A stretch of 64,000 nucleotides of DNA from CAZMPJ01 sp964568455 (lineage in GTDB: Bacteria; Margulisbacteria; WOR-1; O2-12-FULL-45-9), in contig CAZMPJ010000010.1 of NCBI GenBank assembly GCA_964568455.1, forward strand, positions 1-64,000, read 5' to 3'. Positions 16,382 to 24,626 of this stretch are shown here, piece by piece. The notes beneath the pieces were generated by a model. The model was not told the DNA's origin, searched no databases, and worked only from the letters and a program-made list of their open reading frames with translations. Numbering within the stretch: position 1 is the first letter of the stretch; each line of letters starts with the position of its first letter. The position numbers were made by a program, and so were the translations under genes.

Positions 16382-19300
16382 ATGGGTTTTTCTGTGCAAT
16401 ATTTAAATAATTTTCTTCTCTTTTTTACTTTGATTTTTAATTTGGTCCTGGGAACCTATATTTATTTTTATAACCGAAAAAATGAAATAAACACAGCCTT
16501 TGCCAAAGTAATGTTTTGTATTTCTTTGTGGACACTGGCTTTTTTGGTTTTTGTTAATGTTAAATCTCCTATCTGGGTGTTGTTTTGGCGCAGAGCTACT
16601 CCTGTTGGTTCGGCCTTGGCAGCAGGTTATTTTTATTATTTCACTTTAATTTTCCCTAAACCTAAATTTACTATTTCTTTGCGGAAAAAAGCGATGATTT
16701 TGCTGCCGGGATATGTTTTTTCTTGTTTGGCATTTTTTACTCCGCTACTTATAAAAGGTTTTATCTTTGAATTGAATAAACCAATCTTTGGCCCGCTCTA
16801 TTATTTTTATGCTTTTTATTTAATATTGTTCTTTTCCCTTGCGCTAGTTAATTTACTTAAGAAATACTTGGTTGCTGTTGGGCAAGAGAAATTAAGGATA
16901 TTTTATGTGCTTTTTGGGATGTTCTTGTCTATTGTGTCTGGTGTAGTATTTAGTTTGATTCTGCCGCTTTTTGGTATGTCAAAATTGTTTGCCCTGGGGC
17001 CTCCTTTTACACTATTTATAGTGGGGTTTGTGGTTTATGCCATTATTAGACACCGTTTACTGGAAATAGAGAATTTTCTTTTCCGGGGAATGGCCTTTTT
17101 TGCGGGAGGCATTGCTATTGCGGGGACAGCTATGTTTATGTTTGCGGACAAGATAAATTATTTACTTCCATTTTATACGGCTTTAACTAATTTTACTTTG
17201 GCCTTGTTTGTTCTTTTTCATAATCCAAGGAGTAAGATAAACCGATCTTTTACAGTTATCAGCTTTTCAATTGTTGTTTGGGCTTTGGCGATATTTTTAT
17301 ATTGGCAAACCAATAGTCCAGATATAGCGTTATGGTTTAGTAAAGCTGCTTATGCCAGCACGTCTTTTATACCAGCGTTCTTTGTCTTTTTTACATTAAT
17401 ATATCCTAAAGAAGAGCGGCCCATTACGAGATTGATGATGTGGATAATTTTTTCTCCGATCTTGCTGTTATTAGCGCTAAATTTTTCCAATTTAATTGTT
17501 CAAGGAGTTGAAAAGGTTGATTGGGGATATAATTTAATCCCTGGCCCATATTATTTTATTTATACAATATATTTCTTGTCTTATATGGGCTGGGCTTTTT
17601 GGAATCTGGTCAAGCAATATCGCAAATATTCTGGGTCGACCAAGATGCAAGCCGCTTATATTTTTATTGGGTTTTTATTAGGAAGTGTTCCACCAGTAAT
17701 TACAAACTTGATTCTTCCTTCAATTGGAAATACCAGCTTAACCCATATTGGCCCTCCCTTCACAATAATTTTAGTGGGCTTTATTGCTTACGCGATTTTA
17801 AAGCATCGGCTCATGAGCATGGAAGTTATTGTGCAGAAGGGAGTGGTTTATACTTTAACTACTGCATTAATTTTATCTTTTTATGCCCTGGCCGTTATTT
17901 TTTCTGAAACGTACCTTAGAAATGTTATGGGATACTCTTCTTTGGTAGTAACCGCGTTAGCCGCTCTCTTAATTGCTATTGCTTATCAGCCATTGGTGCG
18001 TTTCTTTCAAAAACTTTCTGACCAAATATTTTTCCGTGGCCGATACGATTACCGCAAAACTCTGCAGCAGATCAGCCAGAAAATCGCCTCGGTTATTGAA
18101 TTGCGAGAATTAACTCAACTGATTGTTTCTTCTTTTATTGATACTATGCGGGTTTCGGAAATATCCTTTCTACTTTTAGATAAAGAAAAAGAACATTTTA
18201 GGGCAATGGGCCTAAAGCTAGAGCGTTATAAGAAAATTGAGATTGATGTGGATAGTCCAATCATTTCCTGGCTCTGTTCTTCCAAAGATATTTTGGTGCG
18301 AGATGAAATAGAAGAAGAAATCGGCCGGCAGGAAGCCTTGGGCGAAGCAGGAGAAGAAAAAAGGCGAGGACTGGAAGAAGTAAAAGATGAAATGGAGAGA
18401 TTGGGAATTTCAGTTTGGGTGCCTATTATTTCTAAAAAGGAAATGATCGGCATTATTGCTTTGGGAGACAAGCTTTCTGGAGAAATATTTAGTTCGGAAG
18501 ATTTGGGTTTGCTAAGCACTTTGGGCAGTCAAACCGCAGTTGCGCTTGATAATGCCCGGCTTTACAACGAAGTAGTTAACATGAAAGATTATAGCGAAGA
18601 AATTTTGCGTTCCATGGTAGATGGCGTGCTTACCGTTGATACTCGGGGCAGGGTAGTTACTTACAATTTAATGGCAGAAAAGATTACCGGACGTAAATTT
18701 GCTGAGGTTATCGGTAAGGCTTGTGAAGAAATATGGGGAAAACGCGGCACAGTTACGCGCGTGATTGAAAATACTTTGCACGATCACTCTTCCACCAATT
18801 TTGATACTGGAATTGCTTCTCCAGAAAAAGGCTTGGTTCCTGTTTCAATTTCTTCAACGGTCTTAAAAGACCATGAAGGCAAAAAAATTGGGGCTCTGAT
18901 GACAATTATTGATATGACCGAGGTAAAACAATTAGAGGGCAAAGTTAGGCGAGCAGACAAGCTGACCGCTTTGGCTACTATGGCTGCAGGCATGGCGCAT
19001 GAAATTAAAAACCCGCTTTCTTCCATGAAAGTGCTTTCTCAGCTTCTACCACTTAGATATGAAGATAAAGAATATAGAAAGAAATTGCAGGAAATTATGC
19101 CTAGAGAAATTAACCGTATTGACCGAATTGTAGAAAACTTGCTTGGTTTTGCAAGGGCGACTGCTCCTCACTTTGAAAAAGTTGATGTGAATGAGTTTAT
19201 GAAGCAAACTATTGCTGATTTTTCTCATCAGGCACAAGAGGCAGAAGTGGAAATTATCAAAGAATTTACTGATTTACCACAAATCGAAATGGATAAGGGC

Positions 19301-19639
19301 CAGATGTCACAAGTTTTTTCTAATTTAGTCTTAAATGCTGTCCAGGCTATGCGTACCGGCGGTACTTTAAAAGTAAAAACTATGCCAGGTAAAAAAGTGG
19401 ACCAAATTATGCAAAATATTAAAGTCCAGGTCTCTGATACTGGGCATGGGATTTCAGAAGAAGGTGTTAAAAAACTGTTTGATCCTTTTTATACTACCAA
19501 ATATGGCGGCACAGGACTGGGGCTTACCATTACCCATAGCATTGTAGATGGCCACAAAGGCTATATTGATGTAGAAAGCAAACTAGGTAAGGGCACCACC
19601 TTTACTATTACTTTACCGGTAAGCCAAGGCTTGCTATAA
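16382..19639 (+). CDS. hybrid-sensor-type histidine kinase with duplicated 7TM region, GAF and PAS domains
   Basis: This 1085-residue membrane kinase has two consecutive homologous membrane regions (about residues 1-235 and 255-480). Both contain an N-x-INxxF..I...WxLA segment and end in PPFT...VGF..YAI..HRL. They resemble the HisKA_7TM sensor module in tandem. A GAF-type domain (about 560-725), a PAS domain (about 735-840; EILRSMVDGVLTVD), a HisKA helix (MAAGMAHEIKNPLSSMK, phospho-His near 872) and an HATPase domain (VFSNLVLNAVQAM, DTGHGISEEG, GGTGLGLTI) follow. No receiver domain is attached. Its likely partner is the receiver protein beginning 10 bp downstream. Confidence 0.9.
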   Translation: MGFSVQYLNNFLLFFTLIFNLVLGTYIYFYNRKNEINTAFAKVMFCISLWTLAFLVFVNVKSPIWVLFWRRATPVGSALAAGYFYYFTLIFPKPKFTISLRKKAMILLPGYVFSCLAFFTPLLIKGFIFELNKPIFGPLYYFYAFYLILFFSLALVNLLKKYLVAVGQEKLRIFYVLFGMFLSIVSGVVFSLILPLFGMSKLFALGPPFTLFIVGFVVYAIIRHRLLEIENFLFRGMAFFAGGIAIAGTAMFMFADKINYLLPFYTALTNFTLALFVLFHNPRSKINRSFTVISFSIVVWALAIFLYWQTNSPDIALWFSKAAYASTSFIPAFFVFFTLIYPKEERPITRLMMWIIFSPILLLLALNFSNLIVQGVEKVDWGYNLIPGPYYFIYTIYFLSYMGWAFWNLVKQYRKYSGSTKMQAAYIFIGFLLGSVPPVITNLILPSIGNTSLTHIGPPFTIILVGFIAYAILKHRLMSMEVIVQKGVVYTLTTALILSFYALAVIFSETYLRNVMGYSSLVVTALAALLIAIAYQPLVRFFQKLSDQIFFRGRYDYRKTLQQISQKIASVIELRELTQLIVSSFIDTMRVSEISFLLLDKEKEHFRAMGLKLERYKKIEIDVDSPIISWLCSSKDILVRDEIEEEIGRQEALGEAGEEKRRGLEEVKDEMERLGISVWVPIISKKEMIGIIALGDKLSGEIFSSEDLGLLSTLGSQTAVALDNARLYNEVVNMKDYSEEILRSMVDGVLTVDTRGRVVTYNLMAEKITGRKFAEVIGKACEEIWGKRGTVTRVIENTLHDHSSTNFDTGIASPEKGLVPVSISSTVLKDHEGKKIGALMTIIDMTEVKQLEGKVRRADKLTALATMAAGMAHEIKNPLSSMKVLSQLLPLRYEDKEYRKKLQEIMPREINRIDRIVENLLGFARATAPHFEKVDVNEFMKQTIADFSHQAQEAEVEIIKEFTDLPQIEMDKGQMSQVFSNLVLNAVQAMRTGGTLKVKTMPGKKVDQIMQNIKVQVSDTGHGISEEGVKKLFDPFYTTKYGGTGLGLTITHSIVDGHKGYIDVESKLGKGTTFTITLPVSQGLL

Positions 19640-19640
19640 T
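19612..19640 (+). promoter_or_regulatory. promoter of the receiver/degenerate AAA gene
   Basis: TTTACC (19612-19617), 17 nt, TATAAT (19635-19640) with an extended TGC; it ends 9 nt before the ATG at 19650. It lies within the end of the kinase gene. Confidence 0.5.
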
Positions 19641-19649
19641 TCAAAGACC

Positions 19650-20942
19650 ATGCCTGAAAAGTTAATACTTCTAATCGAAGATGATTCAAGCATTGAAAAT
19701 CGGCTCAAAGATATCCTTAAAAAAGATTATAAATTAGAAATAGTTAAAACCGCCAGCGAAGCAGTTAAATTTCTCGAACAAAATTCTCCAGCTTTAATCC
19801 TGCTTGATTTTGATCTTAAACGAGAAGATGGCTTGCAGGTGTTTTATAAAATTAATTATATTCATCCGGATATAAAAATTGTAATGCTTTCTTTTTCTGG
19901 CAGTATTCCCTTGGCTGTTACTGCGACTAAGGCAGGCGTGGCGGATTTTTTGCGAAAACCATTAAACAGTGAGCATGTTTTAGACACGGTTAAGCGCAAC
20001 TTTTTTAGGCCCGAAGAAAAATTATCCATTCCGCAGCAATCTGCTTGGCTGCATGGCGAAAGCAGTAGTGTAAAGAAGTTTTTGCATAATATTAAGATAA
20101 TTGTTCCACGTTCAAAAGATATTATCCTGCTGGGTGAAAAAGGCATTGATAAAGTGGATGTGGCTAAGCTAATCCACAATAATGGAGTACATAAGAAAAG
20201 AAAGTTCAATAGTATAAATTTAGCTGACTTTCAAATTGAGTCTTTAGAAACCCATTTTTGGACGATCTTGCGAAAATTAATGTCCATTCCCGATACTTCC
20301 TCTTTGCAGGATGAAAAAGATTTGTGCGGGACCATTTATATAGAAAATATGGAGCGGGGTAGCGAAGATTTTCTTTTGACCTTTTTTAAGTTTTTAGAAA
20401 AACGACAGGGCAGCATTGATAAAACCATCCGGGTTATTATTGATATCCGTAATAAGGGCTTAATCAATAAATTAAAGTTAGAAAAGTATGATTTAATCCA
20501 AATCCCTAGTTTAAGGGAGCGAAAGGCTGATATTTCCAGCCTGCTTAACTATTTTCTTAATCATTATTCTGGAAAATATAATAAAGAAGTTAAATTTATT
20601 TCCGCAGAAGCGCTTCGGTTTTTAAGCAGCTATGATTATCCGGGTAATTATATTGAGCTGGCTAAGTTAATCCAGGGAGCGGTGCTGGGGGCTCAAGGAG
20701 ATAGTCTAGAAATTAAAGATCTAGCCATTAATTATAAAGAACTTTCAAAAACAGTTTTAAAAGCAGCTAAAGAAGATGGTTTTACCCTGGAAGAAACCCG
20801 AGCCGCCTTTGAAAACAAGCTTTATGCAATATTACTGGACAAGTTTGCTGGTGATGTTTCTGCCACTGCCCAATTTTTAGACATGCCTAAGACCGCTTTT
20901 GAAAAACGCTGCGCAGAATTAAAGAGTAGCTTCGTCAATTAA
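19650..20942 (+). CDS. NtrC-like response regulator with degenerate AAA+ domain
   Basis: Residues 1-120 are a receiver domain with the acidic pair (IEDD), the phospho-acceptor in ALILLDFDLK and the conserved Lys (LRKPLN). The middle aligns with a sigma54-activator AAA+ domain but has lost its active parts. The Walker A place reads GEKGIDKVD in place of GESGTGKE, there is no GAFTGA loop, and the Walker B region reads TIYIENME. SLRERKADISSLL and YPGNYIELAKLI (for WPGNVRELEN) confirm the ancestry. The C-terminus is a Fis-type helix-turn-helix. It probably regulates without ATP hydrolysis or sigma54. The neighbouring kinase is the likely partner. Confidence 0.85.
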   Translation: MPEKLILLIEDDSSIENRLKDILKKDYKLEIVKTASEAVKFLEQNSPALILLDFDLKREDGLQVFYKINYIHPDIKIVMLSFSGSIPLAVTATKAGVADFLRKPLNSEHVLDTVKRNFFRPEEKLSIPQQSAWLHGESSSVKKFLHNIKIIVPRSKDIILLGEKGIDKVDVAKLIHNNGVHKKRKFNSINLADFQIESLETHFWTILRKLMSIPDTSSLQDEKDLCGTIYIENMERGSEDFLLTFFKFLEKRQGSIDKTIRVIIDIRNKGLINKLKLEKYDLIQIPSLRERKADISSLLNYFLNHYSGKYNKEVKFISAEALRFLSSYDYPGNYIELAKLIQGAVLGAQGDSLEIKDLAINYKELSKTVLKAAKEDGFTLEETRAAFENKLYAILLDKFAGDVSATAQFLDMPKTAFEKRCAELKSSFVN

Positions 20943-20959
20943 AAACCCTCATCCTAAAT

Positions 20960-21035
20960 CCTTCTCCCAGAGGGAGAAGGGCTTTCTCGAATTTCTAATG
21001 TAGTGGCGAACTAAAGTTCGCCATTTTTATTTTTT
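20960..21035 (+). terminator. palindrome and intrinsic terminator after the kinase-regulator pair
   Basis: CCTTCTCCC-AGA-GGGAGAAGG (20960-20980) is a perfect hairpin of a type widely dispersed in bacterial genomes. It is followed by TGGCGAAC-TAAA-GTTCGCCA (21004-21023) and a T-rich run (21024-21035), a good intrinsic terminator on the plus strand. Confidence 0.7.
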
Positions 21036-21067
21036 GGGTTTATTGGTTGCAACCCCACAATAAATTG

Positions 21068-21087
21068 CCTGCCTGCCGGCAGGCAGG
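21068..21087. repeat. 20-bp perfect palindrome of CCTGCC/GGCAGG type
   Basis: A self-complementary 20-mer built from CCTGCCTGCC and its reverse complement, lying in the intergenic space before the lipoprotein promoter. Such palindromes are frequent dispersed repeats in uncultured bacterial genomes. No gene depends on it visibly. Confidence 0.6.
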
Positions 21088-21106
21088 TGGGGAATCAAGA
21101 AGGAAC

Positions 21107-21133
21107 TTGACAAAAAATGGGGGGGGGTAGAAT
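21107..21133 (+). promoter_or_regulatory. promoter with a nine-G tract in the spacer
   Basis: TTGACA (21107-21112) and TAGAAT (21128-21133) are 15 nt apart, and 9 of these 15 bases are one uninterrupted G run (21119-21127). Two more G would give the optimal 17-nt spacing. This layout is typical of promoters whose strength varies by slipped-strand changes in the run. Confidence 0.6.
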
Positions 21134-21135
21134 AG

Positions 21136-21172
21136 AGTATCAGATAATCAGAATATCAGATTATCAGATATC
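21136..21172 (+). repeat. 8-bp periodic repeat, ATCAGA units
   Basis: Four ATCAGA cores occur at 8-nt intervals (TATCAGA, TAATCAGA, ATATCAGA, TTATCAGA) between the promoter and the Shine-Dalgarno site of the lipoprotein gene. The same unit occurs inside argC near 25287. Confidence 0.6.
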
Positions 21173-21188
21173 AAAGGGGGAGAAAAAG

Positions 21189-21848
21189 ATGAAAAAATTT
21201 GGGGTTTTAACATTGGCCATTGTTTGTTCTTTGTTTTTTGTTGTTTATCTAGTTGGTTGCGGCACTTCGGGTAGTGATGCTACAACGACTACAACCAGCA
21301 CTACAACAACTACTACTATTGCTGGAGGGTCACAGTATTTTCCTCGTGTAGATGGATATATTTGGACATATGATTATATAACTGGCGGTGAAACAGGCTC
21401 AATGGTTATATCGTTTGAGGGAACATATGACGTGGGAACACTGGAAACACAGATTCGAAAGCAAAATGCCGTACACCCATCATATCCATCTACTGCAGAA
21501 ATATATCTTATTGTTACAGACGATGCCGCATTAGTTTATGGGACATCTTCCTCCCCTACAACAGAATGTCAAACATATTTGCCTTTTCCTTTAAGCGTAG
21601 GAGAAAGTTGGTCATACCAGTTACTTAATCTTATTGCTTATTGTTCAATTGTAAGTTATGAGTCGGTTACCGTTCCAGCAGGAACATTTGATGATTGCTA
21701 CGAAGTATATACAACCTATGAAAGCGGTTCTTCTGTTGATGTTTACGAATGGTATGCTCCTGATGTGGGTTTGGTGAAAAATAATAATGTAAGCATTAAT
21801 ACTGGGCTTATAACAGCAACATTTGAATTGACTTCAAAGAATTTTTAA
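21189..21848 (+). CDS. lipoprotein with Thr-rich linker, unknown domain
   Basis: The start at 21189 is preferred over an upstream in-frame ATG because GGGGGAG lies before it and a lipoprotein signal peptide follows directly (MKKFGVLTLAIVCSLFFVVYLVGC, Cys 24). Next is a TTTTTSTTTTTT linker (about residues 33-46), then a beta-rich domain of about 170 residues with FPFPLSVGESW-like text (TYLPFPLSVGESWSYQ) and WYAPDVGLVK, the pattern of exported DUF-type proteins that read PAGTFDDCYEV. The function is unknown. The signal peptide is nearly identical to that at 29888. Expression may vary through the G tract in the promoter. Confidence 0.8.
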   Translation: MKKFGVLTLAIVCSLFFVVYLVGCGTSGSDATTTTTSTTTTTTIAGGSQYFPRVDGYIWTYDYITGGETGSMVISFEGTYDVGTLETQIRKQNAVHPSYPSTAEIYLIVTDDAALVYGTSSSPTTECQTYLPFPLSVGESWSYQLLNLIAYCSIVSYESVTVPAGTFDDCYEVYTTYESGSSVDVYEWYAPDVGLVKNNNVSINTGLITATFELTSKNF

Positions 21849-21856
21849 TTATAATT

Positions 21857-21880
21857 CCCCAGAATTTATTCTGGGGTTTC
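21857..21880 (+). terminator. intrinsic terminator after the lipoprotein gene
   Basis: CCCCAGAAT-TT-ATTCTGGGG (21857-21876) followed by TTTCTTAC. A second hairpin, GGCGGTC-TAAA-GACCGCC (21903-21920), stands between this and the end of glmM on the other strand and shares the TAAA loop with the hairpin at 21004. Confidence 0.7.
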
Positions 21881-21940
21881 TTACTATTTCATATTGCTAA
21901 ATGGCGGTCTAAAGACCGCCGCTACATTTTGGGATGAGGA

Positions 21941-23287
21941 TTACAAGGTAGCCTGGTCAATTAACCTCTCTGCGTCGGCTTTGGTTTTTGCTTCGGCAAT
22001 AATACGCAAGATTGGCTCGGTATTTGAAGCGCGCACATGCACCCAACCGTCAGGCACCACAACTTTTACACCTTCGGTCAAGATTAAATCTTTTTTCTTG
22101 AACTTTTCTTTAACTTTTTCAATATAATCATTAGCTTGCTGCTGGTCTTGGCAGGAAATTTTAGTTTTAATAGTCTGATAAGCTGGGATTTCATCTGCTA
22201 AGGCGGATAAACTTTTATTTGAAGAAGCTAAATAACTAATAATAATGGCAATGCCAGTTAGGCTGTCGCGGTTAAAACAAACCGGTGGATAAATTACCCC
22301 ACCATTTCCCTCTCCACCGATTAAACCCTTTAATTTTTTCAATTCCTCTGCTACATGCACTTCCCCAATTTTAGTCCTGATACTTAAGCCTTTAAATTCT
22401 TTGGCAATATCATCAATTGCTTTGGTGGTAGAAAGATTGCTGACAATAATTTTCTTTTTAGCGGGTAATTTTTGATTCTTAGCCAGAAGATATTTTGTAA
22501 CTAAAGCCAAGGTTAACTCTTCGCCAATCGCTTTTCCTCTTTCAGAAACAATGGCTAAGCGATCTGCGTCAGAATCCAAGGCAAAACCTACGTCTGCTTG
22601 TTTGCTTTTGACCAATGATATTAAATCAGTTAAATTTTTAGCTACTGGTTCTGGATCATGAGGAAAAGGAAGATCAAGTCGGCAATTTAAAGGAAAAACC
22701 GTGCAACCCAGTTTTTTTAAAAGATTAACTGCGGCTACTGACCCGGCACCATTGCAGCAATCAATCGCTACTTTTAATTTTTTAACTTTGGGTTTTACTT
22801 GTCTAAGCACTTTTTTAATATGAATATCAAGCGCTTTGTCAAAGGTGAGCACTTTTTGTTTTTCTTTTGTAATAAAGTCTTTATTATAGTAAAGCTCAAG
22901 AAATTCATTGGCTTGTTTTTCGTTTAAAAAAATGCCATCCTGGCGCATGAATTTTAAGCCATTCCAGGGGAGGGGATTGTGTGAAGCGGTGACAACTATT
23001 CCGCCGTCAGCTTTAAGCTCTTTTATCATGATGGCAACTGTAGGGGTGGGGCAGATGCCAATATCAATTACTTCGCAGCCGGTGGCAAGCAAGCCTTCAA
23101 AAACGATTCCTTTGATCGGCTCTGAAGATTTGCGCGGATCGCAGCCAATGATTACTTTTCTTTTCTTCTTGTTAGGATTGGTCTTAAAAAGATAGGTGCC
23201 AAAAGCTTTGGCCAGTTCAAGACAAACTTCGGGAGTCAAACTTTCGGGCACATAGCCTCTTACACCTGAAATACTGATTTTTAGCAC
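21941..23287 (-). CDS. glmM: phosphoglucosamine mutase-like phosphohexomutase
   Basis: A 448-residue alpha-D-phosphohexomutase. It has the phospho-Ser loop TASHNPLPWNGLK (about 100), the metal loop ALDSDADRLAI (about 235), the sugar loop GGEGNGGVI (about 320) and the phosphate loop VRASNTEPILRIIAE at the C-terminus. The start ISGVRG and GlmM-like length favour glucosamine-6-P to glucosamine-1-P conversion, supplying GlmU; phosphomannomutase activity cannot be excluded. Start is GTG at 23287, 8 nt after a TGA-TATAAT box (23301-23296). It is divergent from the LigB-like gene. Confidence 0.85.
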   Translation of the reverse strand: MLKISISGVRGYVPESLTPEVCLELAKAFGTYLFKTNPNKKKRKVIIGCDPRKSSEPIKGIVFEGLLATGCEVIDIGICPTPTVAIMIKELKADGGIVVTASHNPLPWNGLKFMRQDGIFLNEKQANEFLELYYNKDFITKEKQKVLTFDKALDIHIKKVLRQVKPKVKKLKVAIDCCNGAGSVAAVNLLKKLGCTVFPLNCRLDLPFPHDPEPVAKNLTDLISLVKSKQADVGFALDSDADRLAIVSERGKAIGEELTLALVTKYLLAKNQKLPAKKKIIVSNLSTTKAIDDIAKEFKGLSIRTKIGEVHVAEELKKLKGLIGGEGNGGVIYPPVCFNRDSLTGIAIIISYLASSNKSLSALADEIPAYQTIKTKISCQDQQQANDYIEKVKEKFKKKDLILTEGVKVVVPDGWVHVRASNTEPILRIIAEAKTKADAERLIDQATL

Positions 23288-23289
23288 GA

Positions 23290-23324
23290 TTGACTATTAT
23301 ATCACAAGCTGATAAACTTTGAAT
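23290..23324. promoter_or_regulatory. divergent promoters, glmM and the LigB-AMMECR1-arg operon
   Basis: Plus strand: TTGACT (23290-23295), 17 nt, TAAACT (23313-23318), 10 nt before the ATG at 23329. Minus strand: extended TATAAT (23301-23296), 8 nt before the GTG at 23287. Both leave little or no leader. Confidence 0.6.
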
Positions 23325-23328
23325 CGTA

Positions 23329-24114
23329 ATGGGAGAAATAAAATTTGGTTGTATCATGCCGCATCCACCGATTTTAGTGTCGGGAATAGGCAAACGACAT
23401 TTAAAACAAGCAGAAAAAAGCAAAAAAGCCTTAGAAAAACTTTGTAAAGAGTTGAAAACCCAGGATTTTGACACAATTATTGTTATTACCCCCCATGGAA
23501 AAGTAGGCCAGGCTTCTATTCCTGTTTATACCAGCCATGTTTTTGAAGGCAGTTTTGTTACTTTTGGTATGGCTAAACCTAATTATAGTTTTAAGGGAGA
23601 TCCGGATTTGGCCCGCGCCATAGTAAAAAATTGTGATTTTGCGGCAACGTGTTCAGAAAGCCTGCTTGATCATGGATCTTTAGTTCCTTTACATTATATA
23701 CATTCAGCTGGTATAAAAAAGGCCATCATCCCTATTGCGATTGCTTTTATGCCTTTACATAAACTATTTGAATTTGGCAAATTTTTAGCTGAAACCGTCA
23801 AAAAATCAAGCCGCAAAGTAGCAATTATTGCTTCGGCAGACATGTCTCATCGCTTAACTCCAGATGCGCCAGCTGGCTTTAGCCCTAGAGGTAGAGAATT
23901 TGATGATAAGTTAGTTGAGTTAATAGAAAATTACGATGTAAACGGTATTATCAATTTTGATCCGGCTCTGGCAGAAGAAGCTGGTCAGGATGCGTTGTGG
24001 TCAATTGCCATTTTATTGGGAGCTTTAGATGGTTTAAATATAAAACACGAACTATTGTCTTATGAGGGGCCATTTGGTGTGGGTTATATGGTGGCAAGGT
24101 TTGAGGCGCAATGA
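23329..24114 (+). CDS. class III extradiol dioxygenase LigB-like protein (AmmeMemoRadiSam system protein B type)
   Basis: A 261-residue protein of the LigB/MEMO-like fold: GCIMPHPPILV (metal His), VITPHGK, HGSLVPLHYI, IASADMSHRL, GREFDDKLVELIE and DALWSIAILLGAL. In the AmmeMemoRadiSam triad this gene accompanies an AMMECR1-domain protein and a radical SAM enzyme. Here the AMMECR1 gene follows with a 4-base overlap, but the radical SAM partner is not adjacent. The reaction is unknown. It heads an operon that runs through argB. Confidence 0.85.
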   Translation: MGEIKFGCIMPHPPILVSGIGKRHLKQAEKSKKALEKLCKELKTQDFDTIIVITPHGKVGQASIPVYTSHVFEGSFVTFGMAKPNYSFKGDPDLARAIVKNCDFAATCSESLLDHGSLVPLHYIHSAGIKKAIIPIAIAFMPLHKLFEFGKFLAETVKKSSRKVAIIASADMSHRLTPDAPAGFSPRGREFDDKLVELIENYDVNGIINFDPALAEEAGQDALWSIAILLGALDGLNIKHELLSYEGPFGVGYMVARFEAQ

Positions 24115-24626
24115 GTGAGCATGATTTAGTAAAATTAGCACGACAAACTATTGAGACTTATGTTAAAGAGAGAACCGTAATTAAGCCTCCCCAACCTTTA
24201 AGTGATGAGATGAAAGAAAAAGCCGGAGTGTTTGTTTCTTTGCACAAGAAAAATGGGGCATTGCGTGGTTGTATTGGAACTTTTTCACCAACTACCAGCA
24301 ATGTTGCCCAAGAAATTATTAATAATGCAATTGAATCTTCTAGCCGAGATCCAAGATTTGCTCCTATACAAGAAGCTGAGCTAGTGGACTTAGATATTTC
24401 TGTGGATGTTTTGTCTGCACCGGAAGCAGTTAAAGATAAGAAAGAACTTGATGCAAAAAATTATGGTATTATAGTTAAGGCAGGCTTTAAAAAAGGGCTT
24501 TTGTTGCCTGATTTGCCCGGAGTAAACACTCCGGCAGAACAGATTGCTATCTGTCGGCAAAAAGCGGGCATTGGACCAAGCGAAAAGGTTGAATTATTAA
24601 GATTTAGAGTAAGGAGGTTTCACTAA
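24111..24626 (+). CDS. AMMECR1 domain protein (AmmeMemoRadiSam system protein A type)
   Basis: The 171 residues fit AMMECR1: GVFVSLHKKNGALRGCIGTF is the signature LRGCIG, followed by SSRDPRFAPI and LPDLPGVNTPAEQI. The family is widespread and its chemistry is not established. It overlaps the LigB-like gene by 4 bases and its last base is the first base of argC, so all three are translationally coupled. Why it is tied to arginine synthesis here is unclear. Confidence 0.9.
   Translation: MSEHDLVKLARQTIETYVKERTVIKPPQPLSDEMKEKAGVFVSLHKKNGALRGCIGTFSPTTSNVAQEIINNAIESSSRDPRFAPIQEAELVDLDISVDVLSAPEAVKDKKELDAKNYGIIVKAGFKKGLLLPDLPGVNTPAEQIAICRQKAGIGPSEKVELLRFRVRRFH

Noticed and set aside
21136..21172. 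ATCAGA repeats as a CRISPR array
   Set aside because: Unit length is 8 bp with no spacers; it is a simple tandem repeat.
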